The notes below the pieces were generated by a model. That model was given only the letters and a program-made list of their open reading frames with translations, ran no database searches and was not told where the DNA came from. A stretch of DNA of 64,000 bases from Leptospiraceae bacterium (GTDB taxonomy: Bacteria; Spirochaetota; Leptospiria; Leptospirales; Leptospiraceae): positions 1 to 64,000 of the forward strand of contig JADJFV010000036.1 of NCBI GenBank assembly GCA_016708435.1, in the 5' to 3' direction. Shown piece by piece: positions 55,226 through 63,135 of the stretch (positions within the stretch are counted from its first letter, which is position 1; every line of letters begins with the position of its first letter). The translations under genes and the position numbers were made by a program.

Positions 55226-56384
55226 ACTGCTTCTTTAAATCGCTTACAATGTTTTTCTGCATTGCTTCATTCGTTCCACCACCAATCGAAAGTAAAATTG
55301 AATCCCGATGTAGTCTCTCAACCGGATACTCTCTACAATATCCATATCCTCCTAGTGCCTGAATCGCATTTCTAGAAACACGCTCAGCCATTTGAGTCGT
55401 AAATAATTTTGCAGAAGCAGCACCTAAAGAGTTTCTAGATTCAGGATTCATATTAGAAGCGACTTGGTATACGAGTGCTCTCGCAGCCGAATACTCAGCG
55501 TAAGACTCTGCAATCATTCTTTGGATTTGACCAAACTCGGAAAGTTTCTTTCCAAATGCTTCTCTGTGTAGAATAGAATATTCACTCATAATATCGAGAC
55601 AACGTTTCGCAATTCCAAGAGATTGAGCGGCTAATGTAATACGCTCAATTTCCAAGTTGCGCATCATATGAGAAATAGCACCATTCTCTTCACCAATTAA
55701 ATTCGCTTCTGGCACTTCTAAGTCTTCAAAGACTAGCTGAGTAGTTGGCGAAGATCTCATTCCCATCTTTTCTTCTTTCTTTCCAACGCTAAATCCTTTG
55801 AAATTGGATTCAACGATGAATGCTGTCGTCTTCTTAATGTCTCTCTTGTGTAATTTTGCATAGACTAAAAATACATTTCCAATGCTTCCATTTGTGATGT
55901 ATTGCTTGGTTCCGTTTAATATGTATTTGCCGTTAGACTTAGTAGCGACAGTCGCCATACCTAATACATCTGTTCCTGCTCCGGGCTCTGTCATTCCCAT
56001 ACCAGCAATCCACTCGCCGGATATAACCTTTTGCAGATAACGAGACTTTTGCTCTGCATTCCCGCTATAATAAAAATTATTTACAAATAAAACTTCATGC
56101 GCTAAATAAGAGAGTGTAAACCCCGGATCATACTTGGACATTTCTTCATGAATGATAACAGCTGCTACTGCGTCTAAGCCCAATCCCCCGTCTTTTTCAG
56201 GAACGGTAACACCGAGTAGTCCCAACTCAGAAGCCAATTTTTGAAATACTTCTTTGTTAAAAGTCTCTGTTTCATCGTATTCTTTGGCTTGCAGGTCTAA
56301 TTCTTGTTTTGCGAATTTCGCAACATTGTCTCTAAGCTCTGCATGTGCATCACTGGGATTAAACAAAATATCTTGTCGTTTCAT
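55209..56384 (-). CDS. Acyl-CoA dehydrogenase
   Basis: Protein of 391 residues, standard for the family. It has EKDGGLGLDAVAAVIIHEEM, the signature GMTEPGAGTDVLGMATVA (FAD and substrate contact), a mid-domain FEDLEVPEANLIGEENGA, an ALVYQVA helix and the C-terminal QALGGYGYCREYPVERLHRD. It oxidises acyl-CoA thioesters to enoyl-CoA and passes electrons to ETF. Chain preference cannot be read here; a branched or short-chain substrate is possible. Its start overlaps the hpt stop by one base. Confidence 0.9.
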   Translation of the reverse strand: MKRQDILFNPSDAHAELRDNVAKFAKQELDLQAKEYDETETFNKEVFQKLASELGLLGVTVPEKDGGLGLDAVAAVIIHEEMSKYDPGFTLSYLAHEVLFVNNFYYSGNAEQKSRYLQKVISGEWIAGMGMTEPGAGTDVLGMATVATKSNGKYILNGTKQYITNGSIGNVFLVYAKLHKRDIKKTTAFIVESNFKGFSVGKKEEKMGMRSSPTTQLVFEDLEVPEANLIGEENGAISHMMRNLEIERITLAAQSLGIAKRCLDIMSEYSILHREAFGKKLSEFGQIQRMIAESYAEYSAARALVYQVASNMNPESRNSLGAASAKLFTTQMAERVSRNAIQALGGYGYCREYPVERLHRDSILLSIGGGTNEAMQKNIVSDLKKQYESSL

Positions 56385-56897
56385 TACACTATTTCCTCAT
56401 ATATTCCAATATAATCTAAATTTCTAAACTTGCCGCGGTAGTCCATTCCATATCCTACTACAAATTCATCTTCAATATCAAATCCAACAAATCGTATATT
56501 CGTTTTCGATTTATGCTTTTTGTGTTTTACTAGAAGAGAACAAACTTCAATCGAATTTGGTTTTTTCTTTTTTAAATATGCAATTAAATAATTTAAACTA
56601 AATCCGCTGTCTATAATATCTTCCACGATTAAAACTTTTTTGCCTTTGATATCAAGACCTACATCGCGTTTAATCAATACTGCACCGGAAGATTCTTTTC
56701 CATCTCCATAAGAAGATGCTTCTAGAAAATCAATTACAGAAGTGGATTTTATTTCGCGCATCAGATCAGCGGCAAACATGAATCCACCTTTCAATATACA
56801 CAGAAGAACTATTTCTTCCTTCTTATAGTAAGCAGAAATTTCTTCTCCTAGTTCTTTTACTCTTTTTTAATTTTGCCGTTGTTATTAATTTTTTCAT
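56384..56897 (-). pseudogene. hpt: Hypoxanthine phosphoribosyltransferase (frameshifted near the N terminus)
   Basis: The body (from about 56860) reads VKELGEEISAYYKKEEIVLL, KGGFMFAADLMREI, then the PRPP-binding motif VLIVEDIIDSGFSLNYLI and the base-binding FVVGYGMDYRGKFRNL, so it is a 6-oxopurine phosphoribosyltransferase of the purine salvage pathway. The start at 56897 overlaps the sixA stop by four bases (ATGA), but its frame is lost within 25 codons: two single-base shifts, near AATAACAACGG and the A6 run at about 56870, separate it from the body. An ordinary housekeeping gene broken this way suggests sequence error. An alternative is a truncated protein from TTG 56794. Confidence 0.8.
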
Positions 56898-57415
56898 TGT
56901 TTTACCGGAGTCCAGAATAATATCAATTTGCCTGGAAACGTAGATATATGCTTCCAGGAGGAAATCGGAAAAGATAAACCAATCAAGGCAGACGTGCTAA
57001 ATTTTTGAAAAAAAGAAAAGTCTTTGTATGCATTCTGTCTTAGAATCAATTGGTTTGCTAATTCCTCTAGTTCTGGATTATGCCCTAAAAATAAAATTGA
57101 ATTATGCGAGTCGTCTGTATTTGTAATGAGATTATAAAAAACTCCAATATTTGCTTCATATAAAAGTGGGGTTACTTCTACATTCTTAAACAAGTCATTG
57201 TTTTTATTTACAATCTCTAAAGTTTCCACGGCACGCTTTGCATCAGAGACATAGGCAATATCTACACGGAGACTTCTATCCTTTAAAAAAGAGCGCACTG
57301 CCTTTGCATTCTTGCGTCCCCTTTCTGAAATAGGTCTTTCATGATCGATTCGGAATTCAGCAGCCCAGTCTGATTTTGCATGTCTCAGAAGATAAATTGT
57401 TTTTAGAGAATCCAT
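56894..57415 (-). CDS. SixA-type histidine phosphatase
   Basis: Protein of 173 residues in the histidine phosphatase superfamily. It opens MDSLKTIYLLRHAKSDWAAE with the RHA catalytic motif, then ERPISERGRKNAKAV, YVSDAKRAVETLEIV and ILFLGHNPELEELA with the second His. SixA-like proteins remove phosphate from phospho-His proteins. ATG 57415 is used because the family starts right before KTIYLLRHAK; a longer frame starts at 57451. Coupled to hpt downstream. Confidence 0.85.
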   Translation of the reverse strand: MDSLKTIYLLRHAKSDWAAEFRIDHERPISERGRKNAKAVRSFLKDRSLRVDIAYVSDAKRAVETLEIVNKNNDLFKNVEVTPLLYEANIGVFYNLITNTDDSHNSILFLGHNPELEELANQLILRQNAYKDFSFFQKFSTSALIGLSFPISSWKHISTFPGKLILFWTPVKQ

Positions 57416-57474
57416 ATAACGATTGAGTTCATTTGAAATGATTCGGGTCAAGCAGAATTAGGTCAATTTGGTTA

Positions 57475-57503
57475 TTGACTCATAACTAGAACCATGTTCT
57501 ATG
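57475..57503 (+). promoter_or_regulatory. Possible promoter and operator for the citrate synthase-like gene
   Basis: TTGACT (57475-57480), 17 bases, then TCTATG (57498-57503) as a weak -10. An imperfect inverted repeat, TGACTC...AGAAC with GTTCT...GAGTCA, spans the same bases and could bind a regulator. It also lies upstream of sixA on the other strand. Confidence 0.35.
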
Positions 57504-57537
57504 GAGTCATAAAGAAAACAAAAAGGTGTAAAAAAGT

Positions 57538-58824
57538 ATGAGCGGCTACAACAAAGCAGAATTAAACTTGGATGGCAAATCATTTCCTCTCAATATAGTT
57601 ACCGGCACAGACGGAAAGCAGGGGCTTGATATTAAGAATCTCTACAATTCTACAGGCATGGTTACCGTGGATCCCGGCTGTTTCAATACAGCTATTAGTG
57701 AAAGTAGTGTTTCTAGGCGAGATCCCGATAAAGGTCAATTGAGCTATCGAGGATTTCAAATTGATGATTTGGTTAAGAATTCGACTTTCGTCGAAACATC
57801 CTATCTTTTAATTTACGGTGAACTTCCAAAGGAAGCGGAACTAAAAGATTATTCGCGCAGACTTTCCAAGCATTCCATGATTCACGAAGATATGATCAAT
57901 CTATTTGATGGATTTCCTGGGAAAGCACATCCACTCGCTGTTTTGTCTACTATGGTAATGTCTCTTTCTAGTTATTATACCGATGAATACGAAGAGTCAA
58001 GAGACAGAGGAGTAGATCAAGTCACTCGCCTACTAAGCAAAATAAGAACGATAGCCGCTTTCTCATATAAGAGAATGATCGGGCAACCCTTTGTTTACCC
58101 CATCGACAAACTTCCGTTCTGCACAAATTTTTTGCATATGCTTTTTTCTGTTCCAAGTGAGCCTTACCTTGTTCCGAAAGATCAAGACAGACTTCTAAAT
58201 CAACTTTGGATTTTATACGGAGATCACGAACAAAATGTAGCGGCTACTACCGTTCAGCTTATCGGTAGCACAAAAGCAAACTTATTCGCATCTATTAGTG
58301 CCGGCATTTCTGCTCTTTGGGGATCGCGTGAAGGCGGACAGAGTGTAGCCGCAGTTGAATTCTTAGAGAACATTCTAAAATCAGGTAAGTACTATAAAAC
58401 TTATTTGAGTGATGCATCTGTGCGAGAAGATTTAACAAAGGCAAATTTCTTAGGACATGAAGCATACAATGTAAAGAGTCCAAGAGCGATAGTCGCAAGA
58501 GAAATTTTTAGAGAGTTTTTCAAAACACACCATAGTCCATTAGTTGATTTAGCATTTGAAGTAGATGAATATATTTCCAATGAAAGTTTTTTTGCGAATA
58601 AGAGCCTTTATCCGAACTTAGAATTTTACAGCGGAATTTTATTTAATAGCATTGGAATTCCTAAGAATATGTTTACTCTCATGCAAGCAATCGGAAAGCT
58701 TCCGGGCTGGCTTGCACACTGGAGAGAATTGCGTATACGTAGTAATTTTAAGAAGGCTAGACCAAGACAAATCTATATTGGAAATCTGAATAAAACGCAT
58801 ATTCCAGTCGAGAAACGAGGTTAA
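57538..58824 (+). CDS. Citrate synthase-like protein lacking key catalytic residues
   Basis: Protein of 428 residues with type II citrate synthase length and fold markers: DKGQLSYRGFQIDDLVKNST, YLLIYGELP, GDHEQNVAATTVQLIGST, FLGHEAYNVKSPRAIVAREI, NLEFYSGILFNSIGIPKNMF and FKKARPRQIYIG. The catalytic His264 of E. coli GltA lies in GPAHGGANEA; here the segment is GSREGGQSVA, so that His is absent. Asp362 (in NVDFYSG) is Glu here, and HADHEQN is YGDHEQN. His305 is kept, but the adjacent Arg is Glu. It may have a different substrate or a non-catalytic role. AAAGGTGT precedes the ATG. Confidence 0.85.
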   Translation: MSGYNKAELNLDGKSFPLNIVTGTDGKQGLDIKNLYNSTGMVTVDPGCFNTAISESSVSRRDPDKGQLSYRGFQIDDLVKNSTFVETSYLLIYGELPKEAELKDYSRRLSKHSMIHEDMINLFDGFPGKAHPLAVLSTMVMSLSSYYTDEYEESRDRGVDQVTRLLSKIRTIAAFSYKRMIGQPFVYPIDKLPFCTNFLHMLFSVPSEPYLVPKDQDRLLNQLWILYGDHEQNVAATTVQLIGSTKANLFASISAGISALWGSREGGQSVAAVEFLENILKSGKYYKTYLSDASVREDLTKANFLGHEAYNVKSPRAIVAREIFREFFKTHHSPLVDLAFEVDEYISNESFFANKSLYPNLEFYSGILFNSIGIPKNMFTLMQAIGKLPGWLAHWRELRIRSNFKKARPRQIYIGNLNKTHIPVEKRG

Positions 58825-58861
58825 TTATCATTTCATTTTTAAAAAAAAAATACTTGACTAT

Positions 58862-58897
58862 CTTACCATATAGCCATCTTGATAGCTATATGGTAAG
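58862..58897. promoter_or_regulatory. Operator palindrome before the antitoxin gene
   Basis: CTTACCATATAGC (58862-58874) and GCTATATGGTAAG (58885-58897) are exact reverse complements around a 10-base spacer. A TTGACT (58854-58859) stands just upstream as a possible -35. Phd/YefM-type antitoxins bind such sites to repress their own operon. Confidence 0.7.
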
Positions 58898-58898
58898 G

Positions 58899-59180
58899 AT
58901 GACAGAAAAAAGCTACAGCATTGCGCACACGAAGAACCACCTTCCTGTTTTAGTGCATTCCCTCGAATCTAATCCCAGTATACCCATTACCAGACGCGGA
59001 AAAGTAGTTGCTTATTTAGTTTCTACAAAAGAATACGAAGCGTTAAAAGGCAAACGTAGGAAATTCACCGATTCATGGAAGACCTTGCGTGATTCAGATG
59101 ATTTCAAAAAGTATACCCTATCCGATAAGGAAGTTTCTAGTTGGAGAGATTCTTCTACCGGTAGAGATTTTTCTCTCTAA
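58899..59180 (+). CDS. Phd/YefM-family antitoxin
   Basis: Protein of 93 residues. The N-terminal part (SYSIAHTKNHLPVLVHSLE, then PSIPITRRGKVVAYLVSTKE) is the Phd/YefM DNA-binding fold, and the C-terminal tail (KKYTLSDKEVSSWRDSS) should wrap the toxin. I chose ATG 58899, which lies immediately after the operator palindrome; an earlier ATG at 58890 is inside the palindrome. It sits three bases before vapC in the usual order. Confidence 0.85.
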   Translation: MTEKSYSIAHTKNHLPVLVHSLESNPSIPITRRGKVVAYLVSTKEYEALKGKRRKFTDSWKTLRDSDDFKKYTLSDKEVSSWRDSSTGRDFSL

Positions 59181-59183
59181 TCT

Positions 59184-59591
59184 ATGGACTCCATTTACCT
59201 ACTCGATACCAATATTCTCTCTGAGCCACTCAAAAAAACTCCGGATGAAGCTGTTCTAGAATTTCTAGAAAAAAATGAAACAACGATTGCTACTTGTAGT
59301 CTAGTAATACACGAATTAATATACGGAATGGAAATTCTAGACGAAGGTAGAAAGAAAAAGATTCTAGATTCATACATCAAGTCCGTTTTAGAAACTTTAC
59401 CAATCTTTGAATACGATACTGCCGCATCTATTTGGCACGCAAAAGAAAAAGCACGTCTGACTAAAGTAGGTAAGACTCCTTCCTTTGTGGACGGACAGAT
59501 TGCGTCTATCGCACAAACTCAAAACTTAAAGCTTGTAACAAAGAACTCTAAAGACTTCAAACCATTCAAGATAGAATTAGTTGGGTTCTGA
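59184..59591 (+). CDS. vapC: VapC-type PIN-domain toxin
   Basis: Protein of 135 residues. It opens with the PIN motif YLLDTNILSEPLKKTPDEAV (first catalytic Asp), then SLVIHELIYGMEIL (Glu), and GKTPSFVDGQIASIAQTQNL (second Asp), ending LVTKNSKDFKPF with the last Asp. PIN toxins of this class are Mg-dependent RNases, often cutting initiator tRNA. It pairs with the antitoxin three bases upstream. Pairing of a PIN toxin with a Phd/YefM antitoxin is a common mix. Confidence 0.9.
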   Translation: MDSIYLLDTNILSEPLKKTPDEAVLEFLEKNETTIATCSLVIHELIYGMEILDEGRKKKILDSYIKSVLETLPIFEYDTAASIWHAKEKARLTKVGKTPSFVDGQIASIAQTQNLKLVTKNSKDFKPFKIELVGF

Positions 59592-59599
59592 TCGGAAAT

Positions 59600-59765
59600 C
59601 ATTTCGATGTGAAAATTACAAAGTCATTTCGAACATTATGTTTCGACCCTTAGGGAGAAACATTGAGTTTGTGAGAAATCTATCTGGCAATATATCGATA
59701 TTATTAAGCTAGATAGACCGCTCACGATGAAACTGTTCGAGGTGACAGGAGCAGGATATTCCTTA
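59600..59765. repeat. Dispersed intergenic repeat, copy 3
   Basis: Contains GTGAGAAATCTATCTGGCAA (59671-59690), the reverse complement of the block at 12993 and 16050, and GTTCGAGGTGAC near 59734. Other parts (AAGTCATTTCGAACATTA) resemble the element's flanks. Confidence 0.55.
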
Positions 59766-59773
59766 CCTCAAGT

Positions 59774-61210
59774 TCAAGTCAAAATAATTTTCTCTTTTCT
59801 AGTTTTGCCATAAGACAAAATGGAAATAGGTAAACCAAACCCTTCTTTTGTTTCCAAAAAGTCCAAGTAAGTCTTTAGATTTTCTGGAAGTTCTTTTTCT
59901 GATTCTATCTTTGCAATATCTTCTCTCCACCCCTTGAATTCTAAATACTCATAGGGCTTGCACTCAAATAGAATTTCAGTCAATTTCTTTTTCTCTTCGT
60001 CTGTAGAATTTAAAATAGGGTTAATGCCTGTTATCCTACTTACTCCCTTTTCTCTTTTATACTGAAAGAACTTTGCCATTTCTTTTGAGATGATTCCTTT
60101 GTATTGATACTCTGTGCAAACTTTTATTTTAGCAAGTCCACTCAATTGATCTATACAAGTAAGCGCAATGGTATCCAAACCGGAATTCATCTGAATCGCA
60201 TAACGACATAGAATCAAATCCAACCATCCAAATCGAAATACTCCTTGCCAGGGATTATCAGTATTATGCTCTTCTTGTATCTTTTTAGAAAGAGAAATGC
60301 TTTCTGTTGGAAGTGGTCCCATTCCATGACGATGAGAATACGCTCGCAATACTCCAATGCAAACTGGCTTTCTTTTTTTGTTCAGCAACGTTTGCGCATA
60401 ATCAAGAGTTGTCTTTGTCTTAGTAATATAAGGAGCAAAGCCATACTCGGGATCAAGCAAAGCTCCCTGTGCGCCTTCTAATAAAATAGACGACCTTGAA
60501 TCTAATAGTCTTTGCAAGTAGTTTCCTTTTCTATCAATAGATTTAGAATAGGACTTTGCAAATCCCTGGTAGAACTGAATCATCTTACTTGGCATGTATT
60601 TGTTTTTAAAGTAAAGAAATACTTTGCTTACTTCTTTTGCATCTGTGTGAGATAAAATCTCGAATGCTCGATTCATTTGCTTTAAATAGTGAATTTCTAG
60701 TTTACGTTGTAAATTTTTCGCATGAAAAAAATCTTTTAGGTAGATTGTATTTTCTTTATCCAAAGAATATTCCAATACAGCCTCTCCTACTCCTTTGCCT
60801 GTAGAGCCAAATCTTGATTTACCTCTTATTAATTCATTCATCCTTCCAATCATCTTATGAAAGGGAGTAATGACTCTACAATTTGAATCAATAGTAAGAC
60901 GCTTGAATGCATCGGAAATTTCTTTTCGTTTTAAGACAAATTCTTCTTCTAATAAGGAATAGGGATCGATTAACATTTGAGAGGACAAGAAGCTTCGTGT
61001 TCTCTTTATAAGCATTCCAGAACCAAACTGGCTAAATGTATGAGAGATTCCATCGGAAGCAACAACAGTATGTGCTGCCTGTGAGCCTCCATTAAAGCGA
61101 ATAACCGAATTTATCCCGAACTTCTCTACAAGATAATCGGTAATAGCCCCTTTGCCTTCATCGCCAAAGCCAAGACCTAAGACAATAAAATCAATACTTC
61201 TTAGCTTCAA
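59774..61210 (-). CDS. Adenylosuccinate synthetase-like protein (PurA paralogue)
   Basis: Protein of 478 residues, about 55 longer than PurA. It keeps LGLGFGDEGKGAITDYL (catalytic Asp, but Phe in place of the usual Trp), NGGSQAAHTVV (catalytic His), the RFGSTGKGVGEAVLEYSL loop and LLEGAQGALLDPEYGFAPY. The aspartate-binding loop of true PurA (TTGRPRRCGWFDL in the copy at 25943) is replaced by NPWQGVFRFGWLDL, losing the Arg pair. The TKxD guanine contact reads TCIDQL. It therefore probably phosphorylates and ligates a purine-like substrate to something other than L-aspartate. Its start overlaps the barrel-protein stop by 20 bases; it is the last gene of a three-gene operon. Confidence 0.85.
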   Translation of the reverse strand: MKLRSIDFIVLGLGFGDEGKGAITDYLVEKFGINSVIRFNGGSQAAHTVVASDGISHTFSQFGSGMLIKRTRSFLSSQMLIDPYSLLEEEFVLKRKEISDAFKRLTIDSNCRVITPFHKMIGRMNELIRGKSRFGSTGKGVGEAVLEYSLDKENTIYLKDFFHAKNLQRKLEIHYLKQMNRAFEILSHTDAKEVSKVFLYFKNKYMPSKMIQFYQGFAKSYSKSIDRKGNYLQRLLDSRSSILLEGAQGALLDPEYGFAPYITKTKTTLDYAQTLLNKKRKPVCIGVLRAYSHRHGMGPLPTESISLSKKIQEEHNTDNPWQGVFRFGWLDLILCRYAIQMNSGLDTIALTCIDQLSGLAKIKVCTEYQYKGIISKEMAKFFQYKREKGVSRITGINPILNSTDEEKKKLTEILFECKPYEYLEFKGWREDIAKIESEKELPENLKTYLDFLETKEGFGLPISILSYGKTRKEKIILT

Positions 61211-62099
61211 ATTGTTTTAACACAGACATGGTATTTAGAAAAGACTTTTCTCCTGAACAAAGTCCATCACTGAGTAAACAGGCATTATACCCCAAAGTCT
61301 TCATAAGATAAAAATCAGACAGATCAGAAAGAGAAACTTCAGAATGCTCTTCTAAGGAAGTGAATAAACGAGAGGCAACAATGGCAGAAGGGTCTTTTTC
61401 TAGAATCAATTTAAGTGCAGGAAGTATATTCGTCTTATCCTCTCCTATATTGATATAGAGATCATCTCTTGCCGCCATAAGCGTTGGCTTTATTTTAAAA
61501 TTAGAATAGGAATTTTGAATTAATTGCATCCCCTTTCTAGATTCTATCTTTGCAATTATTCTTGCATCGGGGATTAAATCGGTTAGCCGTAAAATATCTT
61601 GCTCTTCTTCCACAAAAGAGAGTAGAAAATTCTTAATACCAAGTTTAGAAGCAGCTTCTATATATTCTAAATCTTCTTCCGTGAAATATCCTTTAATTCG
61701 AAGAGAATCATCCGGTATATTGATTGCCTGCCCTGCTCCGACAGCTTTCGGCGGTGGTGGGTCTACATAGATTTTGTTTTTTTGAATCTTGCGGATAATA
61801 GACTTTTCCTCACGACGAAAATAAATCTCTGTAGGAAGGTTCACTTCAATCTCATGGTTTAAGATGATATCGCCAAAGCCAGGAACAGCCCACTGGGTAA
61901 TACGGAGTTGCCTTCCTTTTAGATCAACCCAGAACTCTTTGCCTTTAGCCGCAGTTAAGTAGGAATCCAATGTTTCGATTGGAGTCAAATGGGATTTCAT
62001 ACCTGTATTAAATCGCAGAGCATCTACAAGTGGATGCTCTGCAACTGTTTTTAGTTGTTTGTCTCTATGCACGGCTGGGAGAGTAGCAAAGATTTTCAT
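61191..62099 (-). CDS. Pyruvate kinase-like TIM-barrel protein (PEP/pyruvate superfamily)
   Basis: Protein of 302 residues. Blocks align in order with the barrel of pyruvate kinase: VDLKGRQLRI (like DTKGPEIR), INIPDDSLRIKGYFTEEDLE, IKNFLLSFVEEEQDILRL, ARIIAKIESRKGMQLI (KIE motif) and TLMAARDDLYINIG (like MVARGDLG). It lacks the B and C domains of real pyruvate kinase; HpcH/CitE-type lyases share this fold. The substrate is not evident: a pyruvate, PEP or acyl-CoA moiety is likely. It is coupled to the VWA gene (four-base ATGA overlap) and overlaps the PurA-like gene. Acting together on a modified nucleotide is inference. Confidence 0.75.
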   Translation of the reverse strand: MKIFATLPAVHRDKQLKTVAEHPLVDALRFNTGMKSHLTPIETLDSYLTAAKGKEFWVDLKGRQLRITQWAVPGFGDIILNHEIEVNLPTEIYFRREEKSIIRKIQKNKIYVDPPPPKAVGAGQAINIPDDSLRIKGYFTEEDLEYIEAASKLGIKNFLLSFVEEEQDILRLTDLIPDARIIAKIESRKGMQLIQNSYSNFKIKPTLMAARDDLYINIGEDKTNILPALKLILEKDPSAIVASRLFTSLEEHSEVSLSDLSDFYLMKTLGYNACLLSDGLCSGEKSFLNTMSVLKQFEAKKY

Positions 62100-63052
62100 G
62101 TTCTTTTTGTTTTTGTTTCTCTCTTCTTAGTAGTTGGCTTTTTAGCAGGTAGTTTCTTTTTCATATCTACCTTTGCAAGAGAATTCGCTTCACTTAAAGA
62201 AGAAAGAGTTTTTTCAACTAGTTTAATTCGCTCACTCGTTTGCTCTCTGTCCTTCATATCAACCAAGTAATCATCGAGGTTGCGTGATTCGGATAATATC
62301 GCTATTGCGCCAAGCATTACATCTACAATGGCTTTCGAATCTTCCATTACTAGAATTCTCTCTCGGTTAATAACGCTTGCCCACTGATTTATAATTTTGT
62401 CATCATCCACTCCGTAGGGTTTATGAATCAGAAAAACATTGAACTTATTGTTTAATCTCTTGAAAGATTCTCTTGCATCGACTGCTAGTTTATTTCTACC
62501 GATATGTTCCGAAATGAAATGACCTTCTGTCTGCGGATAATAGCCTTCATCCCCAATGAAGAAAAAGAAAGGCAGTGTTGCATCTGTTAGCGTGCAGTGA
62601 TTTGCATAATAGTAAGCCATTAGATCATAAGACTCTCTCGATTGTCCTCCACCATTGTGCTCAATCCATAATTTTCCTAACCAACTATCAAGCTCTGTTC
62701 CCTGTTCAAAGTCACAGACTTGAATTGGAGCTTTGTCAGAATAAGCATCTCCTACAACGGCAAAGCTAATCGCAGGATCATCCAAGTATCCTTGCATTAA
62801 AATTTGACCATAAAACATCGGCATCTTATCGTAGATGATATAAGCGTCATTTCCCATAGAGCCAGTTCCATCAATGGCAACTACAATGGGGGATTTATTT
62901 TTACAAATTAAATTTCTATCCAGCGGCAAAACGTCAGTATTCACCTTCCCATTTTTAAATGCAGTCTTCGCTGTGTCTGTATAATCGCTATAATCATAAT
63001 CAGAGCTACTCGAAGTAGATCCGACGTCTCTATCGTAACTTCCTCCACCCAT
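62096..63052 (-). CDS. VWA-domain protein of the MGGGSY type
   Basis: Protein of 318 residues. It starts MGGGSYDRDVGSTSSSSDYD, a Gly/Ser/Asp-rich leader, then a von Willebrand A domain with the metal site IVVAIDGTGSMGNDAYI (DxTGSMG), EHNGGGQSRESYDL and the strand FFFFIGDEGYY. The C-terminal 70 residues are Lys-rich. No signal peptide, so cytoplasmic. VWA proteins of this kind typically hold or deliver a partner in a metal-dependent complex. It is the first gene of the operon with the pyruvate kinase-like and PurA-like proteins. Confidence 0.8.
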   Translation of the reverse strand: MGGGSYDRDVGSTSSSSDYDYSDYTDTAKTAFKNGKVNTDVLPLDRNLICKNKSPIVVAIDGTGSMGNDAYIIYDKMPMFYGQILMQGYLDDPAISFAVVGDAYSDKAPIQVCDFEQGTELDSWLGKLWIEHNGGGQSRESYDLMAYYYANHCTLTDATLPFFFFIGDEGYYPQTEGHFISEHIGRNKLAVDARESFKRLNNKFNVFLIHKPYGVDDDKIINQWASVINRERILVMEDSKAIVDVMLGAIAILSESRNLDDYLVDMKDREQTSERIKLVEKTLSSLSEANSLAKVDMKKKLPAKKPTTKKRETKTKRT

Positions 63053-63135
63053 AATCTGCCTCCTTTATGGGTAGAGTATCTACTGGTAAAAAAAATAAGT
63101 AAACTTAAAAAAATCTTTTTTGATTAAAAAATCAA

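Noticed and set aside
59774..61210. PurZ (2-aminoadenine synthesis) assignment
   Set aside because: The catalytic Asp of PurA, which is replaced in PurZ, is kept, and no other base-Z genes were seen in the window.
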